DNA from: Sinorhizobium sojae CCBAU 05684
GTDB taxonomy: Bacteria > Pseudomonadota > Alphaproteobacteria > Rhizobiales > Rhizobiaceae
Length of the DNA: 64,000 nt
Reading direction: 5' to 3'
Assembly (NCBI RefSeq): GCF_002288525.1
Contig: NZ_CP023067.1
Location: forward strand, 3,203,001 to 3,267,000
The position numbers and the translations under genes are program-made. Under the pieces are notes generated by a model. The model had not been told where the DNA came from, made no database searches, and saw only the letters and a list, made by a program, of their open reading frames with translations. Shown here one piece after another: positions 51,193 through 61,721 of the stretch (the first letter of the stretch is position 1; every line of letters starts with the position of its first letter).

Positions 51193-51699
51193 TTATTTCG
51201 CGTGGTCATAGTGCGCGTGATGCGCCACGCTGGTCGGTAGAGTCTCGATCAACTCCCGAAATGGAGCGGGCTTCAAATCCAATGCATCAAGGGCGGAGGC
51301 CGTCGGTGAAGCCCACCGGAACTCCAACTCAGCCTCTCCGTCGCGACTGCGATGTACAATCTCGCTCGAGTGAAACGGAAGAGGTCGCGACAGCACGGTA
51401 TCGAAGTAAAACCCGATCTCATGTGCTTTGCGTCCGTCCAATTCGAAAAAATTCTCAATGATAAAGCGCAGTGACCCAATGTTCGCCGGGCAACCAATTT
51501 CCTCTTCGATTTCCCGCGCCAGTGCCGCGGGGCTCGGCTCGTGAAGTTCGACTCGCCCTCCGGGGAGAGCCCAATATGTATCGCCCGCTGCACGATGGAC
51601 GAGGATATGTCCATTTGACCAGATCAACGCGCCCACACGAACTTGGAAACGGGAAGCACCCGCATCCATGAGGATCATGGTTCGCGTCATCAGATTCAT
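51193..51699 (-). CDS. NUDIX hydrolase
   Basis: 168 residues with a perfect NUDIX box (GGRVELHEPSPAALAREIEEEIG read in parts: GGRVELHE, then RE-I-EEE-IG), binding Mg2+ for pyrophosphate cleavage. VRVGALIWSNGHILVHRAAGDTYWALPGG precedes it. The substrate cannot be deduced. AGGAG lies about 10 nt before the ATG. It is isolated between the OpgC-like gene and ndvB, with base use slightly less GC-rich than its neighbours. Confidence 0.88.
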   Translation of the reverse strand: MNLMTRTMILMDAGASRFQVRVGALIWSNGHILVHRAAGDTYWALPGGRVELHEPSPAALAREIEEEIGCPANIGSLRFIIENFFELDGRKAHEIGFYFDTVLSRPLPFHSSEIVHRSRDGEAELEFRWASPTASALDALDLKPAPFRELIETLPTSVAHHAHYDHAK

Positions 51700-51810
51700 C
51701 GGCTCACTTCTCCTGCCTGGCCTAATGTAAGTCTCCGGCTCAGCTCACGGAGCGCTACGAGCACCTTCCGGACAATCCCGCGAGAAGATGCTCACCCCCA
51801 GGAAAAGCCA

Positions 51811-51838
51811 GCCTCGCCCTTTCGGTGCGAAGCCGGCT
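51811..51838 (-). terminator. Possible terminator of ndvB
   Basis: On the minus strand AGCCGGC and GCTGGCT form a 7-bp stem (one G-U pair) around an 18-nt loop, followed by TTTTCC. It lies just beyond the ndvB stop. The stem is short and the loop long. Confidence 0.3.
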
Positions 51839-51861
51839 CATCTCGAGCTCAGTTCCGGCGA

Positions 51862-54800
51862 CTACAGTAACACGCCCTCATGCGCGTCCTTCGTAAGGCT
51901 GTCATTGATGCTGACGATCGGCTTGCCGGTTTTCGGATCGCGGCTGACGGAGATCCGGTGCGTGGCGCCGTTCACCCGGACCTCGGCGGTGTAGCCGTCC
52001 CAATGCTCCGGCAGAACCGGCCGAACCGCCAGTCTCTTGCCCTTCTGACCGATGCCGAGAATACCCTCTACGCCGGCCCGGTAGAGCCAGCCGGCCGAAC
52101 CCGTGTACCAGGTCCAGCCGCCACGGCCGGCAAGCGCTCCTTCGCCATAGATGTCGGCCGCGACCACATAGGGTTCGACCCGGTAATGTTCCGCCTCTTC
52201 GCGATTGAGCGCATGCGATACCGGATTCAGCATCTGGAATGCGCGCCAGGCTTCCTCCGCCCGCCCCTGTGCGGCAAAGGCCAGCACGACCCAGGTGCCC
52301 GCATGGGTATATTGGCCGCCATTCTCGCGCACGCCCGGCGGATAGGCCTTGATATAGCCCGGATCCTGCTCGGTCTCTTCGAGCGGCGGGGTGAAGAGGC
52401 GGACGATGCGTTTCTCCGGATCGACTAGTTCCGCCATGACCGCATCCATCGCGCGCCTGGACCGCTCCGCATCGCCCTCGCCGGAAAGCGTGCTCCAGGA
52501 CTGGGCAATGGAATCGATCCGGCATTCACCGCCTGTCGCCGAACCGAGCGGCGTGCCGTCGTCATAATAGCCGCGGCGATAGTAGTCGCCGTCCCAGCCG
52601 GCCTCCTCCAGAGCCTGCTTCACCACCTCGAGATGCGACTCCCAGAGCGTCACCCGCTTCTCGTCCTGGCGCTCACGCGCATGGGGCAGGAAGGCGCGGA
52701 GCGTGCCGGCGAGGAACCAGCCCAGCCAGACGCTCGTCCCCTCGCCCGCTTCGCCGACGCGGTTCATGCCGTCGTTCCAATCGCCGCCAAGGATCAGGGG
52801 CAGGCCATTGGCCCCCGTCCGCATGATCGCGAGATCGAGCGCGCGGGCGCAATGCTCGTAAACGTCGCCGATCTCTTCGGCCGGCTCCGGCTTGAAGAAG
52901 CTGTCGTGCTGCCCCTCTTCCAGTGCCGGCCCGGTCAGGAAGGCAAGCTCCTCCTCGAGGATATCCGTCGTGCCGATGACGGCGCAATAATGGGCAACCG
53001 CATGGGCGAGCCATACGACGTCGTCGGATATCATCGTGCGCACGCCCGCACCCGTTCCCGGCAGCCACCAGTGCTGCACGTCTCCCTCGACGAACTGCCG
53101 GGCAGCAGCGTTGAGGATCTGCGCGCGCGCAAGCTCCGGCCGGTGAACGAGGAAGGCCAGCGTATCCTGGAGCTGATCGCGGAAGCCGAATGCCCCGCTC
53201 GCCTGATAGAAGGCCGCGCGCGCCATGATCCGGCATCCGAGCGCCTGGTAGGGCAGCCAATGGTTGATCAAATGATCAAAGGCCCGATCCGGCGTCTTGA
53301 CCTTCACCGTACCGGTGAAATCGGCCCAGAATCCCTTTGCCGTCTCCACTACCGTATCGAAGTCGGCCGCGCGCAATTCTGCAAGGATCGCCTCCACCGC
53401 TTCGGCATTGTCGGCATCGCCGAGGAAGAAGGTGATCTGCCGCTCCGCCCCCGGCTCGATGGTAAGATTGCTCGCAAGCGCTGCACAGGCGTCGCCGTCG
53501 ACCTCGGTCGCGCCGGTAAGGCCCGCCCCCGACAGCACCGCCTGCGGGGCGAGAATGCCGCCGGCCCGACCGAGGAACTCGCGCCGACTCGCCGTGTAGC
53601 TCGCAACGTCGCCGTCGGACGCAAAGAACGCCACTCGGCCCGCATAGTCGATGCTGTAGGGATTGGTCGCGAGCAGCGCGGCGGCCGCTTCCTGCCACTC
53701 TGTCTCCACGAAGGGTGCCGTGCGGCCGCGATTGTTGCCGAGAACCCATTCGGCATAGCCGTAAAGCCGAAGCCTGCGGGGCGCGGAGCCGCGGTTGCGA
53801 AGGGAAATACGGACGAGCTTCGCCGGCAGGGTCGGGTGCACGGCATGCGCCGCCTCGATCTCCAGGCCGTCCTGCGCGCTTCTGAACAGAGAATAGCCGA
53901 GCCCGTGGCGCGCCTCGAAAACCGCGGACTTGCGCCGCGACAGTGCCGCATAGGGCGTCATCACCGCGCCACTCTCCAGGTCGCGGATGAAGATCGCCTC
54001 GCCCGGCGCATTGACGACCGCATCGTTGGTCCAGGGGGTCAACTGGTAGTCGCGCGAGTTGCGGCTCCAGGTGAAGGCCGCGCCCTCGGCAGAAACGTGG
54101 AAGCCGAAGTTCTCGTTGGAGATGACATTGATCCACGGATGTGGCGTCGCCTCGCCGCCTCTGAGCCGCACCACATATTCGCGGCCGTCCTCGGCAAAGC
54201 CGCCGAAGCCGTTCCAGAATTCGAGATCGTCGCCGTTAACGGCGGCGGCTGGCCCTGCGGCGCCCTCCTGCATCACCGGCAGCAGCATCTGCGTCGTCTC
54301 TTCGCTACTTTCCAGAGGCTTCGCGTAAAGCGAGCTCGCGCGAGCGATCTGGTCGGAGATTGTGCCGTTGCGGGCGTGGAACACGGCGCGCGATGCCGAG
54401 ATCAGCGTCGACCAGGTCTCCGGTTCCATCAGATCGCGGCGTACCGCGAAGATGTGCTGGCGCGGACCGTCGGAAAGGCCGCGCAGCCGCAAGTTCTCGC
54501 ACATGGCGTCGAGTGTGTGCTGCAGGTTCTGCGCATAGGACGAGGCGCGCTCGTTGATCACCACCAGATCGGCAGTGATGCCGCGTGCCCGCAGATATTC
54601 CTGGGCGCGGAGCGCCTCGCGGGCGATGCCGAGATCGCCGTCGTCGTTGATCCTCAGGCAGAAGATCGGGAAATCGCCCGATATCGCCAACGGCCAGAGT
54701 GCCGCCTGCGTGGCAAGCCCCGCCCTCACCGTCGCCGTGTCGGCCCTGAGATGCATGTCCGGATAGACCAGATAGCGGCCGAGCATCTGGAAGGACGCAG

Positions 54801-57800
54801 CCTCCTTGGAGGTGATGCCCACATGGCGCATCTGCACCTGGCTGCGCGTCCAGGCATGGATCAGCTCGTGATTGAAGGTCTCCGGATGACGATAGCGGTC
54901 GATCGCCCGGTCGATGCCCTCGCGGTCGGGGGCAGCGACCGTCCAGAAGATGACGCTTACCTTCTTGCCGGCCGGAACCCGCACGACGCGGCGAAGCGCC
55001 ATGATCGGATCGAGCGTGAAGCCGTCGGTGCCCGAGAGCGCCGCGCCAGGATCGAAGGCGGCAGCCTCCGAAAGGGTGCGGCCCTGGCCGAGGAAGCGGC
55101 GCCGGTCGGTTTCCGCCTGGGTGTGGCGGTCGCTGCCGGCATTGTCCGTGATGAGATGCGCGACCGCGATATCCGGATCGCCCGGGCTGCGCTTGTTGCG
55201 CGAGACGCGAATGACGTCGCCCTGGCGGCTGATCTCGGTGCGGATGAACATCTTCGAGAACGCCGGATGCGCGTTGTCGGCCTCCTCCATGGCGAGCACC
55301 GGCTCGGCATAGGATGTTACCTCGATGAAGCGGTCTTCCAGCCCCGTGTTGAGCAGAATCACCCGGCGGCCTTCCGCATCGTGTTCTGTGGCGACGATGC
55401 ACTCGACCTCGCTCGTCAGATCGCCGACGACCTTGACGAACTCGGCCTTGTCATCGCCGAAGCGCGTCAGCGTCTTTTCGCCCGGCGCGCGCCGCGGCTC
55501 TGCCGTCGCCGACCACCATTCCCCGCTTACCGTGTCGCGCAGGAAAATGAAGGTTCCGGTCCTGTCTTCCACCGGATCCGGTTTCCAGCGGGTAACCGCC
55601 TGCCCGTTCCAGCGGGCATAGCCGGCGCCGGTCGCCGTCAGCATGATCGAGTAGTGGCCGTTCGACAGGAACACCGTTTCGCGGTCCTGCATCAGCGGAT
55701 CTTCGATGACGCGGACCTCCGGACGCAGGAGATCGGCATGGCCCTTGCCGAGCGATTCCGGCTCGCGCTTGGCGGCCATCACCGGAATGTCGCGCGGCGC
55801 CTTCTCCTGCAGCAGAAGCTCGGCGGCCTCGATCACCGGATCGGCATGAAACCACTCGCGCAGTTGTCCATTGAAGACGACGTTTGCGATCGCCGCGATC
55901 GACATGCCGTGATGATGCGCATAGTAGTTGCGTACCACCGCGCAAGACTGTCCCTCGGGCACGCGTGTCGGCGTGAAATCGACGGCGTCGTGGTAGCCAT
56001 AGGGGCCCAGCGCGCCGAGCGCCCTCAGCCGCTCCAGGTTATCGAGCGACGCCCTCGGATCGTACATGCAGGCGAGGATCGACGCATAGGGCGCGATCAC
56101 CGCGTTCTGGCCGAGGCCGCGCTTGAGGCCGAGCGTCGGAACGCCGAAATTCGTGTATTGGTACGTCAGCTCATGGTCGCGCGCGTTGAACGCGGCCTCG
56201 GAGATGCCCCAAGGCGTTCCCAGGCGTCGGCCGTGATTGATCTGCTCCTGCACCACCAGATTGTTGGTCTGGTTGAGAATGCCGCCCTGGCGTTCCTGCA
56301 TGACGAGCGGCGGCATCAGATATTCGAACATCGAGCCCGACCAGGAGACGAGCGCGCCACGCGCGCCGACCGGCACGACGGGACGGCCGAGCTTGTACCA
56401 GTGCTCGGTCGGCAGGTCGCCCTTGGCGATGGCGAAGAGGCTTGTCAGCCGCGCTTCCGACGCGAGCAGGTCGTAGCAGGCCTCGTCGAGTTCGTTGGCG
56501 TTCACCCGGTAGCCGATGGAGAGCAGCCGCCGCTCCGGCCGGAACAGAAAACCGAAATCCATCGAGAAGGCGATGTCGCGGGCGCGCTCCTTGAGCACCA
56601 GCAGCCGCTGGCGCAGCGCCTCGATCGCGCCGAGGTCGAAGACGCCGTCGGCGATATGGGCTTCGCAGGTCGCCGCCAGCGAACCCGCCCATTTTGCCAC
56701 CTCGCCGGTCTGCTGGGTGCGCACCTCATGGTCGAGGTTGACCGTCAGCTTGTGAATGTCGCGCGCGAGCACCGCCAGGTTGATCACTCGGATGGATGCG
56801 AACTCGCGCTCGCGCTTGACCGAGGCAAGCGCATTCTGGAAGCCGGCGATGCGCTCTTCGATCAAGCGCCGGAGCGGCCGCACGGTCTTGCGGTCGTCGG
56901 GCAGTTCCGACAGCAGTTCCGCAAGGATCGCCGCGACGTCGCCGATGCCGTCGAGATTGCCCTGGACATGAGCGGAGGGTGCCTCCGCCCATTCGCGGCA
57001 CATCGACGAGACCGCGATCAGGTGCCCGGCGAGATTGCCGCTGTCGACGGAGGAGACGTAGCGGGGCTCCATCGTCTCGAGCGTGCGCGTGCGGTACCAG
57101 TTGAACAGATGCCCGCGATATTTCGGCATGCGGTCGATCGTCGCGATTGTCTGCTCGAGCCGCGTGATCGTCTCCTCGAAGCCGATCCAGCCAAAGGAAC
57201 GCGCCGACATCACCGAGAGCAGATAGACGCCGATATTCGTGGGCGAGGTTCGCTCCGCCAAGACCGGCTGCGGCGTTTCCTGGAAATTGTCCGGCGGCAG
57301 GAAGTTGCCCTCGGCGGTGACGAAGGTCTCGAAATAGCGCCAGGTCCGCCGGGCGATCTTGCGCATGTCGCCGATCGCCTCTTCGGAAACGACGAGTTGG
57401 TCCTCCGTCTCGGCCGACTGGCTGACGAACCATGCGACCGCGGGTGAGAACGCCCAAAGCAGGGCAAAGGGAATGCCGATGAAGGGCAATCCGGTGTCCG
57501 AGATCGCCGCAAGCGCCAGCGAGACCACGGCCAGCGCCGGGGCCGCCCACATGGCGCGGAAATAGTCACCGATCGATCCGTGGCCGGCGCTTTGGACCTG
57601 TGCCGCCGTGCGCCACTCGAGCATCAGCTTGCGGCTGACGAAGGTGCGGTAGATCGAGCGGACGATCGCATCCGCCATCATCGCCGCATTATGGGCAATG
57701 AAGACGATGCGGAGCGCAACCTGCGCATTGGCCGCCTGGATTTCCGAGAGCACCGCGTGGATATGGGCTCTCGCGACGATGTCGCTCCGCCGCGGCATCA

Positions 57801-60360
57801 GCCCCGAGATCAGGGACAGGGTCGGCGCGACGAAAAGGCTGAAGATCAGCACGAGCTGCCAGATCAACGCCTCCATCGGCTCCATGTAGTACCAGCCCAT
57901 GACCGAGGCGACGAGCCAGGCGACCGGAATGAGCGACCGACGCAGGTTGTCGTACATTTTCCAGCGCCCGAGCATGGAAAGCCCATTGGACGGGTTGAAG
58001 ATATAGGGCAGCAGCTGCCAGTCGCCGCGCGCCCAGCGATGCTGGCGCGACATCTCCACTTCGTATCGGATCGGGAAATCCTCGACGAGCTCGACGTCGG
58101 TGACGAGGGCGCAGCGCGCATAGGAGCCTTCGAGCAGGTCGTGGCTGAGCACGGCATTCTCTTCGACACGGCCCTTCAGCGCCGCTTCGAAGGCATCGAC
58201 ATGATACAGGCCCTTGCCGGTGAAGCTGCCTTCGCCGGTAATATCCTGGTAGACGTCGGAAACCGTGAAGACGTAAGGGTCGATGCCACGACTGGCCGAA
58301 AAGATGCGCTGGAAAGCCGAGGCATCGCTGCCGGTGGTGAGAGACGGCGTCACGCGCGGCTGCAGGAGGCTGTAACCGGTCGCGACGTCCTGCGTCGTCG
58401 GGTTCACGACCGGCCTGTTGATCGGGTGGTAGAGTTTTCCGACGAGCTTCGTCACCGTGTCGCGCATCAGGCGCGTGTCGGAATCGAGCGTCATCACATA
58501 TTGCACGCCCTCCGGCACCGTATTGGCACCCTGCAGGAAGGAGGTATCGCGGTCGCCGCGCAAGAGCAGGTTCAGCTCGTGCAGCTTGCCGCGCTTGCGC
58601 TCCCACCCCATCCACACGCCCTCGGCCTCGTTGTAGAGGCGCCGGCGATGCAGCAGGAAGAAGCGGGTCTTGCCGTCATAGGCGTAGCGCGCGGCGAGAG
58701 AAGCCACTTCGCGCTTGGCATATTCGAGCACGTCGTGATCGGCCGGCGTTTCCTCGACCTTGCTGTCGGCCCAGTCGCTCACCAGGGCGAAATAGATCTC
58801 GCCGCGCGGATTGGCGAGGTAATGCACCTCGAGATTGCGCACCAGCTCGTCGACATGGTCGCGCTTGGCGATGAGACAGGGGACCACGACGAGCGTGCGG
58901 GCATCTTGCGGAATGCCCTCGAGAAACTCGTAGCCGACAAGCCGTGACGGTTTGACGACCAGCGTGACCAGCGTATTGAACAGGCCCATCGCGCCTTCGG
59001 AGGCCGGCAGCGCGAAGAGAAGCAGCATGATCAGCTTGGCGCCGTTCGGAATGTCCATCGGGTCGACGAAGGCGTAGACGGCGACCATCGCCAGCACGGT
59101 CAGCAGAATGTTCGGCCCGGCGATCGCAAACCAGTCGAGCTTTCGAATGGGCCGGATGATGCGCTGGAGCGGCGACGGCGAATAGCCGATCCGGCGCTCC
59201 AAGTCCTTGCGCCGTTCGCCGACGAGGAAGGCGCCGACATTCGGCTCCTGCAGCGGCGCCTCGACGGCGGCCGCGGCCTTGGCCTCCTCGACCATGTCGA
59301 TTGCGATCTGGGTGACCTCGTGCTCACTGTAGCCGGAACGGCGGGCGAGCTTCTCAATCGTATCGCGATAGGTGTTGCGCGAGCCGAAATCGAGCGCGGC
59401 ATAATCGGAACCGGCGCGTAGCGTCGCATCGATCTTGCTGACGCTTTCGAACCAGACGGCCCAGTCCGTGTCGTCGATTTCGCGCAGGCTGCGGATGATG
59501 TTGCTCATCGTCGCATTGCCCGACGACAGGCGGTTCTGCTCCGCGACGAGCGCCTCCTCGACGTCGGTGCCGCGGCGCTCGAGCCTCTCCTCGATCCAGC
59601 CGATCACCACCCCCGAAGTCTGAGACCCATCGCGCAGGCGGTAGAGAAGCTGGGCGATGAAGGTGTTGTCGGCGGCCAGCGCCTCGTATTCCGCAAGCAG
59701 GGCGCGGCACCGTTCCGGTTCGCTCAGGCGGATGATCTGGTCGGCGACGTCATTGGCCTTCTGGCGCATGGCGCGCGAGCGCTCGACGCGGATGGCGATT
59801 CGGCGCAGGTTTTCGATGAGGACGAAGCGCAGGATTGACGGCAGTGCCCACAATTCGCCGATCCGAAAGGTCTCGTGCTCCTGGAAGCCCTCGACCATGG
59901 CGGTAATGCTTTCCCAGGAAACCGTGCTGTGGGTGTGCGCGACATAGAGCCAGGCGAGCGCCATGGCGCGCGGAATGTCGACGCCGGAGACCGGAAGCGT
60001 CGGCAATTGCCGGTAGAACCGACGCGGAAAATCGCGCCGGACCTCCTGGATCGCGTCCTCGACGACGTGATGGTTGTCGAGCAGCCATTCGGCAGCCGGG
60101 GTGATCGCAGCGCCCGCCTCGACATCCTGGGCGGTAACCCGGTAGACGCGGAAGATTTCCTTCTCGTTCTCCCGGTGCCGGGCGCGGAACTCGAAAGGGA
60201 AAAAGCCCGGCAGAGACTTGACGCCGTTTCGTGCGAGATCGGCACCGCAGGTCCTGAGATCGTCTATCGAGAAATAGCTCGCGCGGATCGAATCATTGTA
60301 GTCGATCTGCTTCGCTTCCGGTTCGCGCGGTGGACTGGACGGCGTCGTGTTCTGGAGCAT
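51862..60360 (-). CDS. ndvB: Cyclic beta-1,2-glucan synthase NdvB
   Basis: Giant inner-membrane enzyme, 2832 residues from this start, that initiates on itself, elongates, phosphorolyses and cyclises beta-1,2-glucan from UDP-glucose. The N-terminal third is a membrane-embedded GT84 glycosyltransferase with MTLDSDT (~622), GEGSFTGKGLYHVDAF and QHRWARGDWQ (~772). The C-terminal part is a GH94 phosphorylase domain with GGDWNDGMNRVGEAGEG (~2523), which sets ring size. I prefer the ATG at 60360 (MLQNTTPSSPPREPEAKQ) because it gives the length I recall for S. meliloti NdvB. The frame is open to an ATG at 60483, adding 41 residues. Confidence 0.95.
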   Translation of the reverse strand: MLQNTTPSSPPREPEAKQIDYNDSIRASYFSIDDLRTCGADLARNGVKSLPGFFPFEFRARHRENEKEIFRVYRVTAQDVEAGAAITPAAEWLLDNHHVVEDAIQEVRRDFPRRFYRQLPTLPVSGVDIPRAMALAWLYVAHTHSTVSWESITAMVEGFQEHETFRIGELWALPSILRFVLIENLRRIAIRVERSRAMRQKANDVADQIIRLSEPERCRALLAEYEALAADNTFIAQLLYRLRDGSQTSGVVIGWIEERLERRGTDVEEALVAEQNRLSSGNATMSNIIRSLREIDDTDWAVWFESVSKIDATLRAGSDYAALDFGSRNTYRDTIEKLARRSGYSEHEVTQIAIDMVEEAKAAAAVEAPLQEPNVGAFLVGERRKDLERRIGYSPSPLQRIIRPIRKLDWFAIAGPNILLTVLAMVAVYAFVDPMDIPNGAKLIMLLLFALPASEGAMGLFNTLVTLVVKPSRLVGYEFLEGIPQDARTLVVVPCLIAKRDHVDELVRNLEVHYLANPRGEIYFALVSDWADSKVEETPADHDVLEYAKREVASLAARYAYDGKTRFFLLHRRRLYNEAEGVWMGWERKRGKLHELNLLLRGDRDTSFLQGANTVPEGVQYVMTLDSDTRLMRDTVTKLVGKLYHPINRPVVNPTTQDVATGYSLLQPRVTPSLTTGSDASAFQRIFSASRGIDPYVFTVSDVYQDITGEGSFTGKGLYHVDAFEAALKGRVEENAVLSHDLLEGSYARCALVTDVELVEDFPIRYEVEMSRQHRWARGDWQLLPYIFNPSNGLSMLGRWKMYDNLRRSLIPVAWLVASVMGWYYMEPMEALIWQLVLIFSLFVAPTLSLISGLMPRRSDIVARAHIHAVLSEIQAANAQVALRIVFIAHNAAMMADAIVRSIYRTFVSRKLMLEWRTAAQVQSAGHGSIGDYFRAMWAAPALAVVSLALAAISDTGLPFIGIPFALLWAFSPAVAWFVSQSAETEDQLVVSEEAIGDMRKIARRTWRYFETFVTAEGNFLPPDNFQETPQPVLAERTSPTNIGVYLLSVMSARSFGWIGFEETITRLEQTIATIDRMPKYRGHLFNWYRTRTLETMEPRYVSSVDSGNLAGHLIAVSSMCREWAEAPSAHVQGNLDGIGDVAAILAELLSELPDDRKTVRPLRRLIEERIAGFQNALASVKREREFASIRVINLAVLARDIHKLTVNLDHEVRTQQTGEVAKWAGSLAATCEAHIADGVFDLGAIEALRQRLLVLKERARDIAFSMDFGFLFRPERRLLSIGYRVNANELDEACYDLLASEARLTSLFAIAKGDLPTEHWYKLGRPVVPVGARGALVSWSGSMFEYLMPPLVMQERQGGILNQTNNLVVQEQINHGRRLGTPWGISEAAFNARDHELTYQYTNFGVPTLGLKRGLGQNAVIAPYASILACMYDPRASLDNLERLRALGALGPYGYHDAVDFTPTRVPEGQSCAVVRNYYAHHHGMSIAAIANVVFNGQLREWFHADPVIEAAELLLQEKAPRDIPVMAAKREPESLGKGHADLLRPEVRVIEDPLMQDRETVFLSNGHYSIMLTATGAGYARWNGQAVTRWKPDPVEDRTGTFIFLRDTVSGEWWSATAEPRRAPGEKTLTRFGDDKAEFVKVVGDLTSEVECIVATEHDAEGRRVILLNTGLEDRFIEVTSYAEPVLAMEEADNAHPAFSKMFIRTEISRQGDVIRVSRNKRSPGDPDIAVAHLITDNAGSDRHTQAETDRRRFLGQGRTLSEAAAFDPGAALSGTDGFTLDPIMALRRVVRVPAGKKVSVIFWTVAAPDREGIDRAIDRYRHPETFNHELIHAWTRSQVQMRHVGITSKEAASFQMLGRYLVYPDMHLRADTATVRAGLATQAALWPLAISGDFPIFCLRINDDGDLGIAREALRAQEYLRARGITADLVVINERASSYAQNLQHTLDAMCENLRLRGLSDGPRQHIFAVRRDLMEPETWSTLISASRAVFHARNGTISDQIARASSLYAKPLESSEETTQMLLPVMQEGAAGPAAAVNGDDLEFWNGFGGFAEDGREYVVRLRGGEATPHPWINVISNENFGFHVSAEGAAFTWSRNSRDYQLTPWTNDAVVNAPGEAIFIRDLESGAVMTPYAALSRRKSAVFEARHGLGYSLFRSAQDGLEIEAAHAVHPTLPAKLVRISLRNRGSAPRRLRLYGYAEWVLGNNRGRTAPFVETEWQEAAAALLATNPYSIDYAGRVAFFASDGDVASYTASRREFLGRAGGILAPQAVLSGAGLTGATEVDGDACAALASNLTIEPGAERQITFFLGDADNAEAVEAILAELRAADFDTVVETAKGFWADFTGTVKVKTPDRAFDHLINHWLPYQALGCRIMARAAFYQASGAFGFRDQLQDTLAFLVHRPELARAQILNAAARQFVEGDVQHWWLPGTGAGVRTMISDDVVWLAHAVAHYCAVIGTTDILEEELAFLTGPALEEGQHDSFFKPEPAEEIGDVYEHCARALDLAIMRTGANGLPLILGGDWNDGMNRVGEAGEGTSVWLGWFLAGTLRAFLPHARERQDEKRVTLWESHLEVVKQALEEAGWDGDYYRRGYYDDGTPLGSATGGECRIDSIAQSWSTLSGEGDAERSRRAMDAVMAELVDPEKRIVRLFTPPLEETEQDPGYIKAYPPGVRENGGQYTHAGTWVVLAFAAQGRAEEAWRAFQMLNPVSHALNREEAEHYRVEPYVVAADIYGEGALAGRGGWTWYTGSAGWLYRAGVEGILGIGQKGKRLAVRPVLPEHWDGYTAEVRVNGATHRISVSRDPKTGKPIVSINDSLTKDAHEGVLL

Positions 60361-60827
60361 GGGTACGGATTCTGTCTCCAACCGAGCTTCGTCGGCCCGG
60401 TTCTCGTTGTTTTGCCGCAATGATCTCGGCCCTGAAGTTTCGAGCGCCGCCGGTGCGTTTCTAGACACGGTCATGTCCCCCATTCGCCGTCATCGTCCTG
60501 AAACGGAAGGCCGGTGCAGAGGGGCGTCGGCCGGGACGCGGGGCAATGGTGATCGCAAAGCCGACGGCACGCTCGCTGTCACGGGCCGGGTGATGCATGA
60601 AGATGGCATTTTTTAGCCGTAGTGTCAGCGACTTGCAAGGATTGCGAGCGCCGGCGCGGGGGAATTGAGCAGGCTCTGGATCGTGAGAAACCGCACTGTC
60701 CACATGCGGCGTCGGATCGATGAACGTCTCTCTCAAGTCAGCCCCTTTCTGGTGCCTGGAAATCCAAGGATCCGGGCGGCGAAAGGCCGTGGAAATGGCC
60801 GGCCCGGACGTCTCCCGCCGCGCTGGA
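60361..60827. promoter_or_regulatory. ndvB upstream region
   Basis: 467 bp between ndvB and the LysR gene, both on the minus strand. The first 123 bp stay open in the ndvB frame and could be an N-terminal extension or leader. The rest shows no gene; the ndvB promoter is expected here but no clear consensus was found. Confidence 0.4.
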
Positions 60828-61721
60828 TCAGCCGACTTGTTCGCTGATCCACTCCCGGAAAGCGCGGCTGATCGGGTTCTCCAATTTGCCTTCCGGAACA
60901 ACGAGATAATAGCTGTTCTCAGTCTGCATCGGTCGATCAAGAACGATCCGCAGCGTGCCCGCGGCGAGTTCCTGTTCGATGAGATAGCGGGGCAAAAGGG
61001 CAAAACCGAGACCTGCGGCCGCCGCTTCGATGACCATGGAAAACTGATCGAAGCGATTGCCGCGATAGGCGCCATGGCTGTCGACGCCGCTCGCCTCGAA
61101 CCATTGCGCCCAGAGCTTCGGCCTGGTCGCCAGATGCAGCAGCGGACCGTCGCCGATATCTTCAGGCGTTTCGACCGGGCGTGCGGCGCTGAGCGCCGGG
61201 CTTGCGACCGGCACGATGACCTCGCTGCAGAGATAGCTGCAGGCGGCGCGCGCCCAGACGGGCTGCCCGTAGTGAATGGCGAGGTCGAAATTCTGTTCCT
61301 CGAAATCGAAGGGGGCGGAACGGGAAGCGATATTGAGAACCGTACCGGGATTGCGCCTCAGGAAAGCAGGCAGGCGCGGCACCAGCCAGCGGCTGCCGAA
61401 GGTCGGCAGCGACGCGATGGAGAGGCTCGCTTCGGCGCGGGCCGACGCCATGGCGCGCACCATCAATTCCTCGGTCTGGTTGAGCAGGCGGCGGACCTCC
61501 GGCAGAAACTTCTCCCCCGCATCCGAGAGGATGACCCGCTGGCGCACCCGCTCGAAGAGAAGCACGCCGAGCTGCGTTTCCAGATCCTTGATCTGGCGGC
61601 TGACCGCGCTCTGCGTCAGGTTGAGTTCGGCGGCCGCCTGAGTGAAGCTGCCGTGGCGCGCGGCGCATTCGAAAGCCTGCAGCGTCGTCACGTCGGGGAC
61701 CAGTCGGCGGCTTAACTTCAT
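60828..61721 (-). CDS. LysR-family transcriptional regulator
   Basis: 297 residues of the GcvA/AmpR-like LysR branch. The N-terminal HTH is TTLQAFECAARHGSFTQAAAELNLTQSAVSRQIKDLE, followed by the effector domain (SIASLPTFGSRWLVPRL, FDLAIHYGQP, GLGFALLPRYLIEQELAAGTL). It is divergent from hglS with 113 bp between, so it most likely regulates hglS and the dehydrogenase gene behind it, perhaps with 2-oxoadipate or a lysine catabolite as signal (inference). Confidence 0.9.
   Translation of the reverse strand: MKLSRRLVPDVTTLQAFECAARHGSFTQAAAELNLTQSAVSRQIKDLETQLGVLLFERVRQRVILSDAGEKFLPEVRRLLNQTEELMVRAMASARAEASLSIASLPTFGSRWLVPRLPAFLRRNPGTVLNIASRSAPFDFEEQNFDLAIHYGQPVWARAACSYLCSEVIVPVASPALSAARPVETPEDIGDGPLLHLATRPKLWAQWFEASGVDSHGAYRGNRFDQFSMVIEAAAAGLGFALLPRYLIEQELAAGTLRIVLDRPMQTENSYYLVVPEGKLENPISRAFREWISEQVG

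Noticed and set aside
52633-57447. 1604-codon plus-strand open frame
   Set aside because: Antisense to ndvB. Length alone is not evidence in high-GC DNA; the product resembles no known family.
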